Notes: generated by a model from the letters alone, not told the origin. Counted from the stretch's first letter, positions 1-7,173 are shown. The stretch: DNA of 11,920 bases from Desulfobulbus sp. (GCA_028684915.1 JAQUEZ010000145.1:1-11920), one strand, 5' to 3'. Numbers and translations are program-made.

Positions 1-177
1 CAGTGTGTTCTATTAATTTCTCGTTACGATAGTCGGTGAAGCACCCAGCAAAACGTTGAAGGATGGTGGTGCGTTGCTCAACTTCCCGCAGCAACAATCC
101 CCCGCCATCGGAAGTGATGGTCCCGCCACAGAAATCTGCAACTATTTCTCTTTTTCCCAGGGCTTGAAATGCATTAA

Positions 178-195
178 GTGCTTATCTATAAATAA
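178..195 (+). repeat. IS5-family left terminal inverted repeat
   Basis: The sequence GTGCTTATCTATAAATAA is the exact reverse complement of 1093-1110. The transposase stop codon (184-182) falls inside this repeat. Confidence 0.92.
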
Positions 196-612
196 CCATG
201 ATTTTGTTCAAGACAATCATCGCGGCCGCCAATGTGTTGAGCGCAATATATGAGAGATCCGTCTTCTCGTATCGCGGTATCAACTTGCGAAACCGGTTGA
301 ACCATGAATGCGCCAGTTCGACGACCCACCGCCGTGCCTTGAACGATGGATCCTTTTCGATCAACTTTTTCTCTTCGCCTCGTGGTCGAATGTGGGGAAT
401 GAATCCATTGGATATTACGGTATCCTCCTTCCCCACATATGCTGCATCAAGACAGAGATTTTGCGGAGTATCTTTTTGCTCTGGTGCAACCACTCTGTTT
501 TTCAGCAAGGAGTCAAGAAAGACGCTATCATGCCGATTGGCTCCGCTGACGATGAGTGACAAGGGGACGCCATTCTCGTCGACCAGTATATGTCGCTTTG
601 TCCCATTTTTTT
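182..612 (-). CDS. IS5-family transposase, ORF B (C-terminal catalytic part)
   Basis: This frame carries the rest of the DDE domain. It has GTKRHILVDENGVPLSLIVS just after the shift point, the second catalytic aspartate in NLCLDAAYVGK, and the catalytic glutamate in RRWVVELAHSWFNRFRKL. The open frame extends further upstream (to 823), but that part is out of register with any transposase homology, so no separate start is proposed. Losing one A from the A7 run at 606-612 (or an equivalent +1 shift) joins the frames as RGKNGTKRH and gives a protein of about 280 residues, the usual IS5-family size. Either programmed frameshifting or transcriptional slippage makes the active enzyme, or a single-base insertion has inactivated it. 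The sequence alone cannot decide. Confidence 0.85.
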
Positions 613-1025
613 CCCCGATCGGTCGGGTTAGGGCCGATAGATTCTTTCGCCAGCGGTGCTTCGATATTAGACCCGTCGGCAGACTCCCAGAGCCAGGCGA
701 TACCTTCCATGGCATCAAATTCAGCCAACCCACGTTGCCATATGCGACGAAATACTCCAGCTCTGGCCCACTGCTGAAATTTTCGATGAACCATCGCAGA
801 ACTGACTCCTTCAAATTTCTCACGCGGCAAAGCGTTCCAAATGATTCCTGTCCTCAGAACGTACACAATCGCAGAGAAAAAAAGTCGGTTCGAATACTTT
901 GGCTTTCGGCCACCGCCCGGCTTTCGGGCATACTCTTTTCCAGTTTCGCGAGGATCTGTGGGAATCAACGGTTCAACGAGTTCCCAGAATGCATCTGAAA
1001 TTTCCCAGGTTTTGATTCGTGCCAT
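528..1025 (-). CDS. IS5-family transposase, ORF A (N-terminal part)
   Basis: This is a 165-residue frame starting at an ATG preceded by GGAG seven bases upstream. The N-terminal half looks like the DUF4096-type domain found at the start of IS5-family transposases: ISDAFWELVEPLIP, then a GGGRKPKYSNR segment, then a helical region with RTGIIWNALP. The first catalytic aspartate lies in ESADGSNIEAP, about residue 117. The frame then reads GPNPTDRGKK and leaves the conserved sequence at an A7 run (T7 on the plus strand, 606-612). The expected continuation, GTKRHILVDENG, lies in the other frame. The last ~25 residues of this frame are therefore probably read only in unshifted products. Confidence 0.85.
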   Translation of the reverse strand: MARIKTWEISDAFWELVEPLIPTDPRETGKEYARKPGGGRKPKYSNRLFFSAIVYVLRTGIIWNALPREKFEGVSSAMVHRKFQQWARAGVFRRIWQRGLAEFDAMEGIAWLWESADGSNIEAPLAKESIGPNPTDRGKKWDKATYTGRREWRPLVTHRQRSQSA

Positions 1026-1092
1026 TCAAATCTCCGTTGTTGCATAGGTTTCAACGGAAGTTTAGCTCAAGGCGCAAAAAAATACGAACAAT

Positions 1093-1110
1093 TTATTTAT
1101 AGATAAGCAC
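1093..1110 (-). repeat. IS5-family right terminal inverted repeat
   Basis: The sequence TTATTTATAGATAAGCAC exactly mirrors the left end. It is the transposase-proximal (5') end, 68 bp upstream of the ORF A start. Confidence 0.92.
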
Positions 1111-1160
1111 TAAACTTTTTTGTACACTCTGTTTTCATAAGGTCACCCGTGTTGTATCAC

Positions 1161-1183
1161 TTATCGTGCTGGAATCACGATAA
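1161..1183. repeat. Perfect 8-bp inverted repeat in the IS1380 transposase leader
   Basis: TTATCGTG (1161-1168) and CACGATAA (1176-1183) are exact reverse complements around a 7-base spacer. They lie 23-45 bp upstream of the IS1380 transposase start. This could be a transposase or regulator binding site, or a hairpin that limits read-through into the transposase. No function is shown by the sequence. Confidence 0.5.
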
Positions 1184-1249
1184 TTATGCAACATTTGTGG
1201 CCTTTTTGCTTTATATATGTGTGAGAAATGCGGGTTAGCTTCGTTTTTT

Positions 1250-2587
1250 TCACTCTATCGCATACTGAGTAAGCTTGCGATAGAGAGTCTTGCGGCTGAT
1301 GCCCAGGGTGTCGGCTGTCTTTTGGCGATTACTGCCGTAAAAATCGAGCATTTTTAATATATGTTCCCGTTCCACCGACTCCAGGGTCAGGGCCGCACCG
1401 TTACTCTCCGAGGATTCCACCAATTCTCTAGGGAGGCACCGTTCGGTAATTATGCCGTTTTCCGCGAGAATGATTGAGCGCTCGATAACATTACGTAGCT
1501 CACGGATGTTTCCTGGCCAATTGTATTTGAGGATGCAGGCCATGGCCCGTTCGACAATGCGGTAACTGGTGTTGTCCGGGCTGAGGGTGGTGAGAAAATA
1601 ATCCACCAGCAGGGGCAAATCCTCCTTTCGATCCTTTAGTGAAGGTATCTCGATACTGAAGGCGTTGATGCGATGGAAAAAGGCTTCATTGAATCGCTCT
1701 TTTTCCACCTCCTCGGATAAATGACGATTGGTGGCAAAGAGAAAGCGGATATTCACCTTGCGCTCCTCTTTCTCACCCACACGACGATACGTCCCGGTTT
1801 CGAGAACACGGAGCAAAGAAGCCTGGACCTCCAGTGGCAACTCGCCGATCTCATCAAGAAACAGGGTACTGTCGTGGGCAAAGGAGAGTAACCCCTCGCG
1901 CGATTCGTTGGCTCCGGTGAAGGAACCCTTGATATGGCCAAACAGCTCACTTCGGGCCAACTCTTTTTGCAGAGTCGCACAGTTTTTGATGATCATCGGA
2001 TTGGCAGCCAATGGAGATCGCTGATGGATCAAGCGGGCCACCACGTCTTTACCCGCACCGGACTCGCCGGTGATCAACACTGGAATTTTTGCCGGTGCCA
2101 CCTTTTCAATCAAAAACTGAATATCGCGCATGGACTGCGAGTTACCGATGAATCGGACCTTGTTCTGCTCCTGGACCGTGCTGTGGCGGAGCATGGCATT
2201 CTCCCGCGACAGCAGCACGCGTTGGTGTGCTTTTTCCACGATGAGATCGAGCCGATCCAGGTTAAACGGTTTGCGGATAAAATCGCAGGCTCCAAGTTTC
2301 ATCGCCTCAACCGCAATATCCACATCTCCATGCCCGGTGATCATGATCACTTCAATATGGGGGATTGATTCGCGAACTTTAATCAGCAACTCCAGGTCTT
2401 GAACATCAGGGAGCCAAAGGTCCATTATAATGACGTCAAACCAGTGGCTACGGACCATGGACAGGGCTTCAGCCCCGCTCCCTGCAGTGAGGATTTCTCG
2501 GCGGTTACTGGCGAGCTCTTTTTGGAGCAGGCGTCTAATCGATTCCTCGTCGTCTATGACAAGGATGGAATATTTTTCTCTGTCCAT
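1250..2587 (-). CDS. Sigma-54-dependent NtrC-family response regulator
   Basis: The 445-residue protein has the full NtrC layout. A receiver domain occupies about residues 5-118, with the acidic pair D12-D13, phospho-acceptor D56 in IIMDLWLPD, T84 and K106. An AAA+ domain at about 146-375 has Walker A GESGAGKD (174-181), a GSFTGA loop (221-226), Walker B LFLDEIGEL and NWPGNIRELRN. A Fis-type helix-turn-helix lies near the end (NRQKTADTLGISRKTLYRK). By family, it is a phosphorylation-controlled ATPase that opens sigma-54 promoters. The sigma-54 contact loop has serine in place of the usual alanine of GAFTGA, a mild change. The start overlaps the kinase gene by 34 bp, so the two are translationally linked and form a cognate pair. 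The ribosome binding site is weak, which fits coupling. The likely target is the operon itself or other genes of alcohol metabolism, by inference from context. Confidence 0.95.
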   Translation of the reverse strand: MDREKYSILVIDDEESIRRLLQKELASNRREILTAGSGAEALSMVRSHWFDVIIMDLWLPDVQDLELLIKVRESIPHIEVIMITGHGDVDIAVEAMKLGACDFIRKPFNLDRLDLIVEKAHQRVLLSRENAMLRHSTVQEQNKVRFIGNSQSMRDIQFLIEKVAPAKIPVLITGESGAGKDVVARLIHQRSPLAANPMIIKNCATLQKELARSELFGHIKGSFTGANESREGLLSFAHDSTLFLDEIGELPLEVQASLLRVLETGTYRRVGEKEERKVNIRFLFATNRHLSEEVEKERFNEAFFHRINAFSIEIPSLKDRKEDLPLLVDYFLTTLSPDNTSYRIVERAMACILKYNWPGNIRELRNVIERSIILAENGIITERCLPRELVESSESNGAALTLESVEREHILKMLDFYGSNRQKTADTLGISRKTLYRKLTQYAIE

Positions 2588-3783
2588 TGTTCTTCTATAA
2601 TTCCGGGAAGAGAAACACGAAATGCCGAACCGATGCCGACGGCACTGGTAACATTGATTTCTCCATGATGATTTTTAACAATCGAATAACAGGTCGAAAG
2701 ACCGATCCCTATCCCTTTACCTACAGGTTTGGTGGTGAAAAAAGGTTCGAACAGTTTGTCCTGATATTCAAGGGGGATGCCGCAACCCGAGTCTTCGATC
2801 ACGAGTGTAGCTCCACCTGATTCATTGCTGTGGGTTTTAATTTGAATCAGACCGCCGTTGTTGGTGGCATCAAGCGCGTTGGTCAGCAAATTAATAATGA
2901 CTTGTTTCAGCTGGGATTCATCACCTAGAATTGCAGGTAGATCTTCCTGAAGCTCGGTTTTGACCACAAGGTCATGCTGCTCTTTAAAGTGGTGTTTAAG
3001 AATAAAAAGAGTGTCGGTCACACACTGATTCAAATCGACATGCGCAAGGCTGGAGGCGGTTGGACGGCTGAAGGTGAGCAGGGTTTGCACAATATCCCGA
3101 CAGCGCAGGCATTCTTTGATGATGGTTTCTGTGTACTCCTTGAAATCCCCGTACAAATCCTCTTCGATCTGCCCCTGGAGGCGCGTAATGCGCCGTTTAA
3201 TCCCTTGGGCAAAGCCGTTGATAGCCGTGAGGGGGTTGTTGATTTCATGGGCCACACCTGCAGCCAGTGCGCCCACGGTAGCCATCTTTTCCGCTTGGTA
3301 GAATTGGGCTTGAAATTCTTTTTCAAGGGTCACGTCGCGTTTGAAAAGCAGTACCTGGCGTTCACCGGTGTGGCTGGTTTTCAGTGGTGAGGCAATAATT
3401 TCATAATGCTTGTAATCGTCATTGACCTTGTAGATGCAGAGGTCCTTAACGATTTCATCGCGGTCCAGAGCTCGGATAGCTGGACAATTCTCACAGCGCC
3501 CATCATGCCCGCGAAAGATTTCATAGCAAAACCGACCAATGGGATCTATCCCGGGAAACCAGTCAGTGAAGACGTGGTTGACCCGTTGGATGCTCAAATC
3601 CTCGTTGAGGACCACCATAAGATCCGTGATTCCGTCAAGAAGTGCTTGGATTTCCTTGCGTTTTTTTTCTAATTCGGAATTTGACCCTTTAAGCTGTTCG
3701 ACCTTTTGCTGCAGTTCCTGGTAGAAACCCAGCTTACAGTGTTCGATGCCTACGAGATCCTCTAATGTCGTATAGTGTGGCAT
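2554..3783 (-). CDS. Soluble PAS-domain sensor histidine kinase (NtrB-like)
   Basis: This 409-residue protein has no membrane segment, so it should sense a cytoplasmic signal. It has an N-terminal coiled coil (about 20-48), one PAS domain (about 48-155), a HisKA helix with the H-box AAGVAHEINNPLTA (H179) and an ATPase domain with N-box NLLTNALDA, DSGCGI, FEPFFTTK and GKGIGIGLS. The PAS domain contains a CENCP motif (97-101) and a further cysteine (86), which could bind metal or react with redox or electrophilic signals; this is inference. I chose the ATG at 3783. It sits 7 bases after GAGGAGG and overlaps the dehydrogenase stop as TGATG. The upstream GTG at 3789 is too close to that site. The tight overlap couples it to the dehydrogenase gene, and the 34-bp overlap downstream couples it to the regulator. 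Confidence 0.93.
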   Translation of the reverse strand: MPHYTTLEDLVGIEHCKLGFYQELQQKVEQLKGSNSELEKKRKEIQALLDGITDLMVVLNEDLSIQRVNHVFTDWFPGIDPIGRFCYEIFRGHDGRCENCPAIRALDRDEIVKDLCIYKVNDDYKHYEIIASPLKTSHTGERQVLLFKRDVTLEKEFQAQFYQAEKMATVGALAAGVAHEINNPLTAINGFAQGIKRRITRLQGQIEEDLYGDFKEYTETIIKECLRCRDIVQTLLTFSRPTASSLAHVDLNQCVTDTLFILKHHFKEQHDLVVKTELQEDLPAILGDESQLKQVIINLLTNALDATNNGGLIQIKTHSNESGGATLVIEDSGCGIPLEYQDKLFEPFFTTKPVGKGIGIGLSTCYSIVKNHHGEINVTSAVGIGSAFRVSLPGIIEEQWTEKNIPSLS

Positions 3784-5132
3784 CACCACACCTCCTCGCA
3801 GATCTTATAGAACTCCTCCCAGGTAGCTGGACGCGGATTGGTCAGATTGCAGGCGTCGTGGACTGCCATTTTGCACAAGGATTCAAGGTGATGGCGTTCG
3901 CTTTCAGGTATGAGCTGGCTCAGCCGAAGGGCGACATCGAAGGTGGCGAAAAATTCATCCAATTTGTCAATACCAGCCAGTGCTGTATCTCGATCGGAAC
4001 CGAGCTGACGTTTAAGGATTAAGCGGCCGATATCGGCCATACGCTGGGTATTAATTTCCATGTTGAAGCGCATGACACTGGTCAGGAGAATGGGATGAAC
4101 AACACCATGGCGCATATCAAAATGGCCGCCCAACGCATGGGCCAAGGCATGTTCGGCCCCAAGTCCGGCATTGCTGAAGGCCATGGACGCGGCAACAGAG
4201 GCAATGCTCAACTGTTCAAGGGAGTCCAGCGACCTAGTTGCAACGGCTCGCTGCAGATTATTGAGAATAAGGTCAATTGCTCGTAAAGAGTGAATTTCAG
4301 TAAAGGGTGAGGCAATACGCGACATGTAGGCCTCGATTGCATGGGCCAATGCATCGACTGCGGACTGAATGATGAGCGATTCGGTTTTAGTCCGCAGGAT
4401 AAGTGGATCAACAATTGAGATGTTGGGCACCAGTGTCCGGGTAATAATGGACATTTTGACCCCACGTTTCATGTCGGTAATGATACAAAATTGGCTAATA
4501 TCCGACCCGCTGCCGGCGGTGGTGGTAATAAAGAGCATGGGCGGCAATGGACGCTGAACACGATTAGCGCCTTCATAGTCACGTATCCTGCCACCATTAC
4601 TTGCAATAATGGCAATACCCTTGGCAGTGTCCATGGCGCTGCCACCACCTATAGCGATGATGACATCTGTACCGTTTTTGGAGTAAAATTCAGCACCTTG
4701 CTCAACCTGGAAATCACGGGGATTTGAGGTGACTCCTGGGTAATAGACCCATTTAATGCCTTCTTTTTCAAGAATATCCATCAAACGTTGCAGCCACCCT
4801 GCCTCTTCAATTCCGTCATCACTAACCAGAAAGACCTTTTTGGCTCCAAGGCGAAGTGCGCACTGGCCAGCATAATTAAGGCTACCGCGGCCAAATATAA
4901 TTTCGGGAATAGCAAATTTTGTGATATCCATAAAATCTGTTTCTGGGGATTTCTTTTGATCGATCACATTGAAAATACGGGATAAATCAAGGACGGTATC
5001 CGTAGGCGCCGCATCAGCTTCAACACCAAAGGGTTGCGATGCTTTGGGGACGACTTCGGCACCAGGGTACTGAAATCGTGGTTTAGCGACGGACCCATCC
5101 TTGGAAAGCTTAGTAGACCATGCATCTTTCAT
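3783..5132 (-). CDS. Iron-containing (type III) alcohol dehydrogenase with N-terminal extension
   Basis: NAD(P)-dependent oxidoreductase interconverting alcohols and aldehydes in the cytoplasm. Family marks: IPEIIFGRG at the usual N-terminus, the cofactor-binding GGGSAMD (162-168), TTAGSGSD, and the metal ligands D260 and H264 (VDALAHAIE), H328 (GAEHALAHALG) and H342 (RHG). Family members usually have about 385 residues. This frame gives 449 from the ATG at 5132, which has AGAGG eight bases upstream. The ATG at 4931 (MDITKF) would give the standard length but lacks a clear ribosome binding site. The extra ~67 residues (K/D/P-rich, with VLDLSRIFNVI) are therefore likely translated. The frame is open further upstream to 5258, but that sequence does not look coding. 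It is the first gene of a three-gene operon with the kinase and regulator. The substrate is unknown. Confidence 0.9.
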   Translation of the reverse strand: MKDAWSTKLSKDGSVAKPRFQYPGAEVVPKASQPFGVEADAAPTDTVLDLSRIFNVIDQKKSPETDFMDITKFAIPEIIFGRGSLNYAGQCALRLGAKKVFLVSDDGIEEAGWLQRLMDILEKEGIKWVYYPGVTSNPRDFQVEQGAEFYSKNGTDVIIAIGGGSAMDTAKGIAIIASNGGRIRDYEGANRVQRPLPPMLFITTTAGSGSDISQFCIITDMKRGVKMSIITRTLVPNISIVDPLILRTKTESLIIQSAVDALAHAIEAYMSRIASPFTEIHSLRAIDLILNNLQRAVATRSLDSLEQLSIASVAASMAFSNAGLGAEHALAHALGGHFDMRHGVVHPILLTSVMRFNMEINTQRMADIGRLILKRQLGSDRDTALAGIDKLDEFFATFDVALRLSQLIPESERHHLESLCKMAVHDACNLTNPRPATWEEFYKICEEVW

Positions 5133-5746
5133 GCCGAATACCTCTAGATTGACTGTGGCGACACACTCAGAAAAATAAAATTGGGTACAAATGACCCTGT
5201 AGCGTGGGGTGAGATGCAAAAGTAATTGGGGAGTACGAGCAATAATACCACAGAACAATAGGGAAACGAAGCTCGAAGCGGGTCAGATTGACTCTATTTG
5301 GCACGTATTAGGGGCATAATGATACTTTTGGGTCGGTGCAATCAACCGGTGTGAAGAAGTTTTGTATGTGAAAGGGTGGACGAAACGAGCCTGAAAAGGA
5401 TAATTTTATGAAAAAACAGTTGCCACATAACTGTGGGTTAGGGATAAGAAACTGTATACTCTTTTGGTGTGCAGGTAGCCTTCATATAAAAAAGTTGTCC
5501 ATCTCGTGTACTGTAGCTGATGTAATTCATGGCATGATGGGATGCGAAAATCACGATCTCCTGCGTCTCGGTTATTTCCCCGTCACACTCGACTTGCCTT
5601 AGGTATGCCTTCGAGCCGGGAAAAACACTGCTCCTTGTATATCTGTTTTTTTTATCTAGGCATCTCTAAGAGTGTGATGGGCATTTTACGATGCAATCAG
5701 TGAAGAGAATTATCATTTTTCCTGATTGTTTTCATGAGTTTTTTTC

Positions 5747-5775
5747 TTGACTTTCCCTGCCCGTATATATAAATA
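5747..5775 (+). promoter_or_regulatory. Candidate sigma-70 promoter of sat
   Basis: TTGACT (5747-5752) is followed by an AT-rich -10 region. TATAAA (5768-5773) sits at 15 bp spacing and TAAATA (5770-5775) at 17 bp. Transcription would begin near 5782 and give a leader of about 110 bases. The near-consensus -35 fits the high expression suggested by sat codon use. Confidence 0.5.
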
Positions 5776-5785
5776 TTCATGGGTG

Positions 5786-5809
5786 ACTGAATGCTGGTTC
5801 AGTTTTTTT
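5786..5809 (+). terminator. Hairpin plus T-run in the sat leader (possible attenuator)
   Basis: ACTGAA (5786-5791) and TTCAGT (5798-5803) form a perfect 6-bp stem with a 6-base loop, followed directly by a run of T (5803-5809). It lies between the promoter candidate and the sat start. The stem is short and AT-rich, so it would be a weak terminator: either an attenuator or the end of an upstream transcript. The function is inferred. Confidence 0.4.
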
Positions 5810-5892
5810 CTGAGGAAGTGAATCCGGCAAATCCGGTCGGAATTTTGTAGGTTAATTGTTCTCACACGAATAAAACCAGAGAGGGAAAAGTT

Positions 5893-7173
5893 ATGAGTTC
5901 AAAATTGGTTGCGCCCCACGGCGGTAAAGGTCTTGTTTGTGCCCTGCTCGAAGGCGCTGAGCGTGAAGCAGAATTGAAAAAAGCCGCTGGCTTGAAGCAG
6001 GTTGAGATCACCGCGCGCGCTAAAGGCGACTTGATCATGATGGGTATTGGTGGCTTTTCTCCGCTCTCCGGTTTCATGACCAAGGCTGACTGGAAAGGCG
6101 TTTGCGAGAATTTCACCATGGCTGACGGAACCTTCTGGCCGGTACCGATCACCCTGGATGTTTCCGCTGCTGACGCTGCTGCCATCAACGTAGGTGACGA
6201 GATCGCTCTGGTTCGCAAAGGTCAGACCTTCGCTACCATGAAGGTCACCGAGAAATTCGAGATGACCGAAGCCGACAAACGTTGGGAATGCGAGAAAGTC
6301 TTCAAAGGTGAGGGCGAGGAGTCTGTTGGTGATAAGTTCTGGGAGATCGCTCCGAAAGATCATCCTGGCGTTATCATGGTTATGGGCCAGAAAGAGTTCA
6401 ATCTGGCCGGTCCGGTTAAAGTCCTTTCCGAGGGTGAGTATCCCAAAGAGTATCCGGGTGTCTACTTGACCCCCGCTCAGACCCGCGCTATGTTTGACGA
6501 GCGTGGATGGGCAAATGTTGCCGCTCTTCAGCTGCGTAACCCGATGCATCGTTCCCATGAGTTCCTGGCAAAAATCGCCATCGAGGTATGTGACGGCGTT
6601 CTGATTCACAGCCTCATCGGTAACCTCAAACCGGGCGACATTCCTGCAGACGTTCGCGTTGAAGCTATCAAGATCCTCATCGAGCATTATTTTGTCAAAG
6701 AGAACGTAATCAACGCTGGTTATCCGCTTGACATGCGTTATGCCGGTCCTCGTGAAGGCCTGCTTCATGCTACCTTCCGTCAGAACTACGGTGTTAACAA
6801 CATGCTGATTGGTCGTGACCACGCTGGTGTTGGTGACTTCTACGGTCTGTTCGAGGCTCAGCAGATCTTCGATCGTATCCCCTACACCGGTGATGCATCC
6901 AAAGACCTGCTCTGCAAGCCGATGAAAATCGACTGGACCTTCTATTGTCACAAATGCGACGGTATGGCTTCTCTGCGTACCTGTCCGCATACCAAAGAAG
7001 ATCGCGTTATCCTTTCCGGTACCAAACTGCGTAAGGCTCTGTCCGATGGTGCTCCAGTTGTTGATCACTTCGGTCGTGAGGAAGTTCTGGTTCGCCTCCG
7101 CGCTTACTATGCCGGTTTGACCGAGAAGGTTGAGGTTAAAATGCAAGGCGCTGCTTCCGGCGCTGCAATGTAA
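5893..7173 (+). CDS. sat: Sulfate adenylyltransferase (ATP sulfurylase), dissimilatory type
   Basis: Converts ATP and sulfate to adenosine 5'-phosphosulfate and pyrophosphate, the activation step of cytoplasmic sulfate reduction. The 426-residue protein has the nucleotide-binding motif [10 protein letters not shown] (213-222), GFSPLSGFM near the N-terminus, GNLKPGDIP and GRDHAG (307-312). It also has a C-terminal Cys/His cluster (C352, C355, C364, H366), a zinc site known in ATP sulfurylases of sulfate reducers. The ATG follows GAGAGGG at good spacing. Codon use is strongly biased (GGT, CGT, GTT, ACC) unlike the neighbours, as expected for a very abundant enzyme. The gene has its own promoter candidate and terminator, so it is probably monocistronic. 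The aprBA and qmo genes that often accompany sat are not in the window. Confidence 0.97.
   Translation: MSSKLVAPHGGKGLVCALLEGAEREAELKKAAGLKQVEITARAKGDLIMMGIGGFSPLSGFMTKADWKGVCENFTMADGTFWPVPITLDVSAADAAAINVGDEIALVRKGQTFATMKVTEKFEMTEADKRWECEKVFKGEGEESVGDKFWEIAPKDHPGVIMVMGQKEFNLAGPVKVLSEGEYPKEYPGVYLTPAQTRAMFDERGWANVAALQLRNPMHRSHEFLAKIAIEVCDGVLIHSLIGNLKPGDIPADVRVEAIKILIEHYFVKENVINAGYPLDMRYAGPREGLLHATFRQNYGVNNMLIGRDHAGVGDFYGLFEAQQIFDRIPYTGDASKDLLCKPMKIDWTFYCHKCDGMASLRTCPHTKEDRVILSGTKLRKALSDGAPVVDHFGREEVLVRLRAYYAGLTEKVEVKMQGAASGAAM

Larger units (their letters stand above)
178..1110 (-). mobile_element. Complete IS5-family insertion sequence (933 bp)
   Basis: The element is bounded by perfect 18-bp inverted repeats (178-195 and 1093-1110) and flanked by a direct TAA duplication (175-177 and 1111-1113). 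A 3-bp TNA-type duplication and a length near 0.9 kb fit the IS427/IS1031-like groups of the IS5 family. It encodes a DDE transposase in two overlapping minus-strand frames. It inserted into an IS1380-family transposase gene in the same orientation as that gene. The exact repeats and intact frames suggest a fairly recent insertion. Subgroup placement is tentative. Confidence 0.9.
1..1138 (-). pseudogene. IS1380-family transposase N-terminus, disrupted by IS5-family insertion
   Basis: The gene starts at an ATG at 1138-1136 on the minus strand and reads MKTECTKKFN before being cut by the inserted element at 1110-178. It resumes from 177 towards position 1 as AFQALGKREIVADF, then CGGTITSDGGGLLLREVEQR, then a stretch containing FTDYRNEKLIEHT. 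A start with FxALG, a DFxGGxITSDxGGLLLREVE block and an FTDYRxxxLIEHT block is characteristic of the IS1380 transposase N-terminal region. This identification rests on family knowledge. The frame is open across both pieces once the insertion is removed, so the copy was probably intact when it was hit. As it stands, a stop codon inside the inserted element's end ends translation, so this copy should be inactive. The catalytic DDE residues would lie outside the window. Confidence 0.8.
1..1200 (-). mobile_element. IS1380-family element, left-truncated by the window and interrupted by an IS5-family element
   Basis: When the IS5-family element and one copy of its TAA target duplication are removed, a continuous minus-strand reading frame appears from 1138 to the window edge. 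It reads like the N-terminus of an IS1380-family transposase. The boundary near 1200 is an estimate: the non-coding segment between the transposase start and the neighbouring regulator gene must contain the element's end, but I cannot fix its terminal inverted repeat because the partner end lies outside the window. The element lies just downstream of the response-regulator gene stop codon at 1250. No convincing hairpin terminator remains for that operon, so the insertion may have replaced it. Confidence 0.7.
5133..5892. other. Long divergent intergenic region between the alcohol dehydrogenase operon and sat
   Basis: About 760 bp between two divergent transcription units. It must hold the dehydrogenase operon promoter, but I see no clear one on the minus strand and no good sigma-54 site (GG-N10-GC). 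The only gene-like item is a 64-codon frame (5408-5602, plus strand). It starts with MKKQLPHNCG and has AAGGA at a workable distance, but its cysteine-rich sequence resembles nothing I know. I treat it as doubtful (about 0.2). The right third contains the sat promoter candidate and a hairpin, listed separately. The region is AT-rich towards sat. No tRNA or recognised riboswitch was seen. Confidence 0.6.

Noticed and set aside
198..998. 266-codon plus-strand frame across the IS5 element
   Set aside because: It is antisense to the transposase and its protein sequence has no family resemblance. The minus strand has conserved DDE motifs and a ribosome binding site.
3030..3326. 98-codon minus-strand frame within the kinase gene
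   Set aside because: It lies in another frame of the well-supported kinase gene, is arginine/serine-rich and has no start signal.
5133..5258. Longer alcohol dehydrogenase start at 5258
   Set aside because: The extra 42 residues look non-coding. The ATG at 5132 has a proper ribosome binding site.
5298..5316. TTGGCAC...GGGGCA resembling a sigma-54 promoter
   Set aside because: The spacing between GG and GC is 12 rather than 10, and it points towards the plus strand, away from the dehydrogenase operon.
5345..5480. Faint similarity to a cyclic-di-GMP-I riboswitch (GGTGGACGAAACGAGCCT)
   Set aside because: The conserved GCACAGGGCAAACC-type core is absent and no compatible three-helix fold was apparent.
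5899..7146. 415-codon open frame antisense to sat
   Set aside because: It mirrors sat almost exactly. Strong codon bias of sat removes stop codons on the opposite strand; the translation resembles no known family and has no independent signals.
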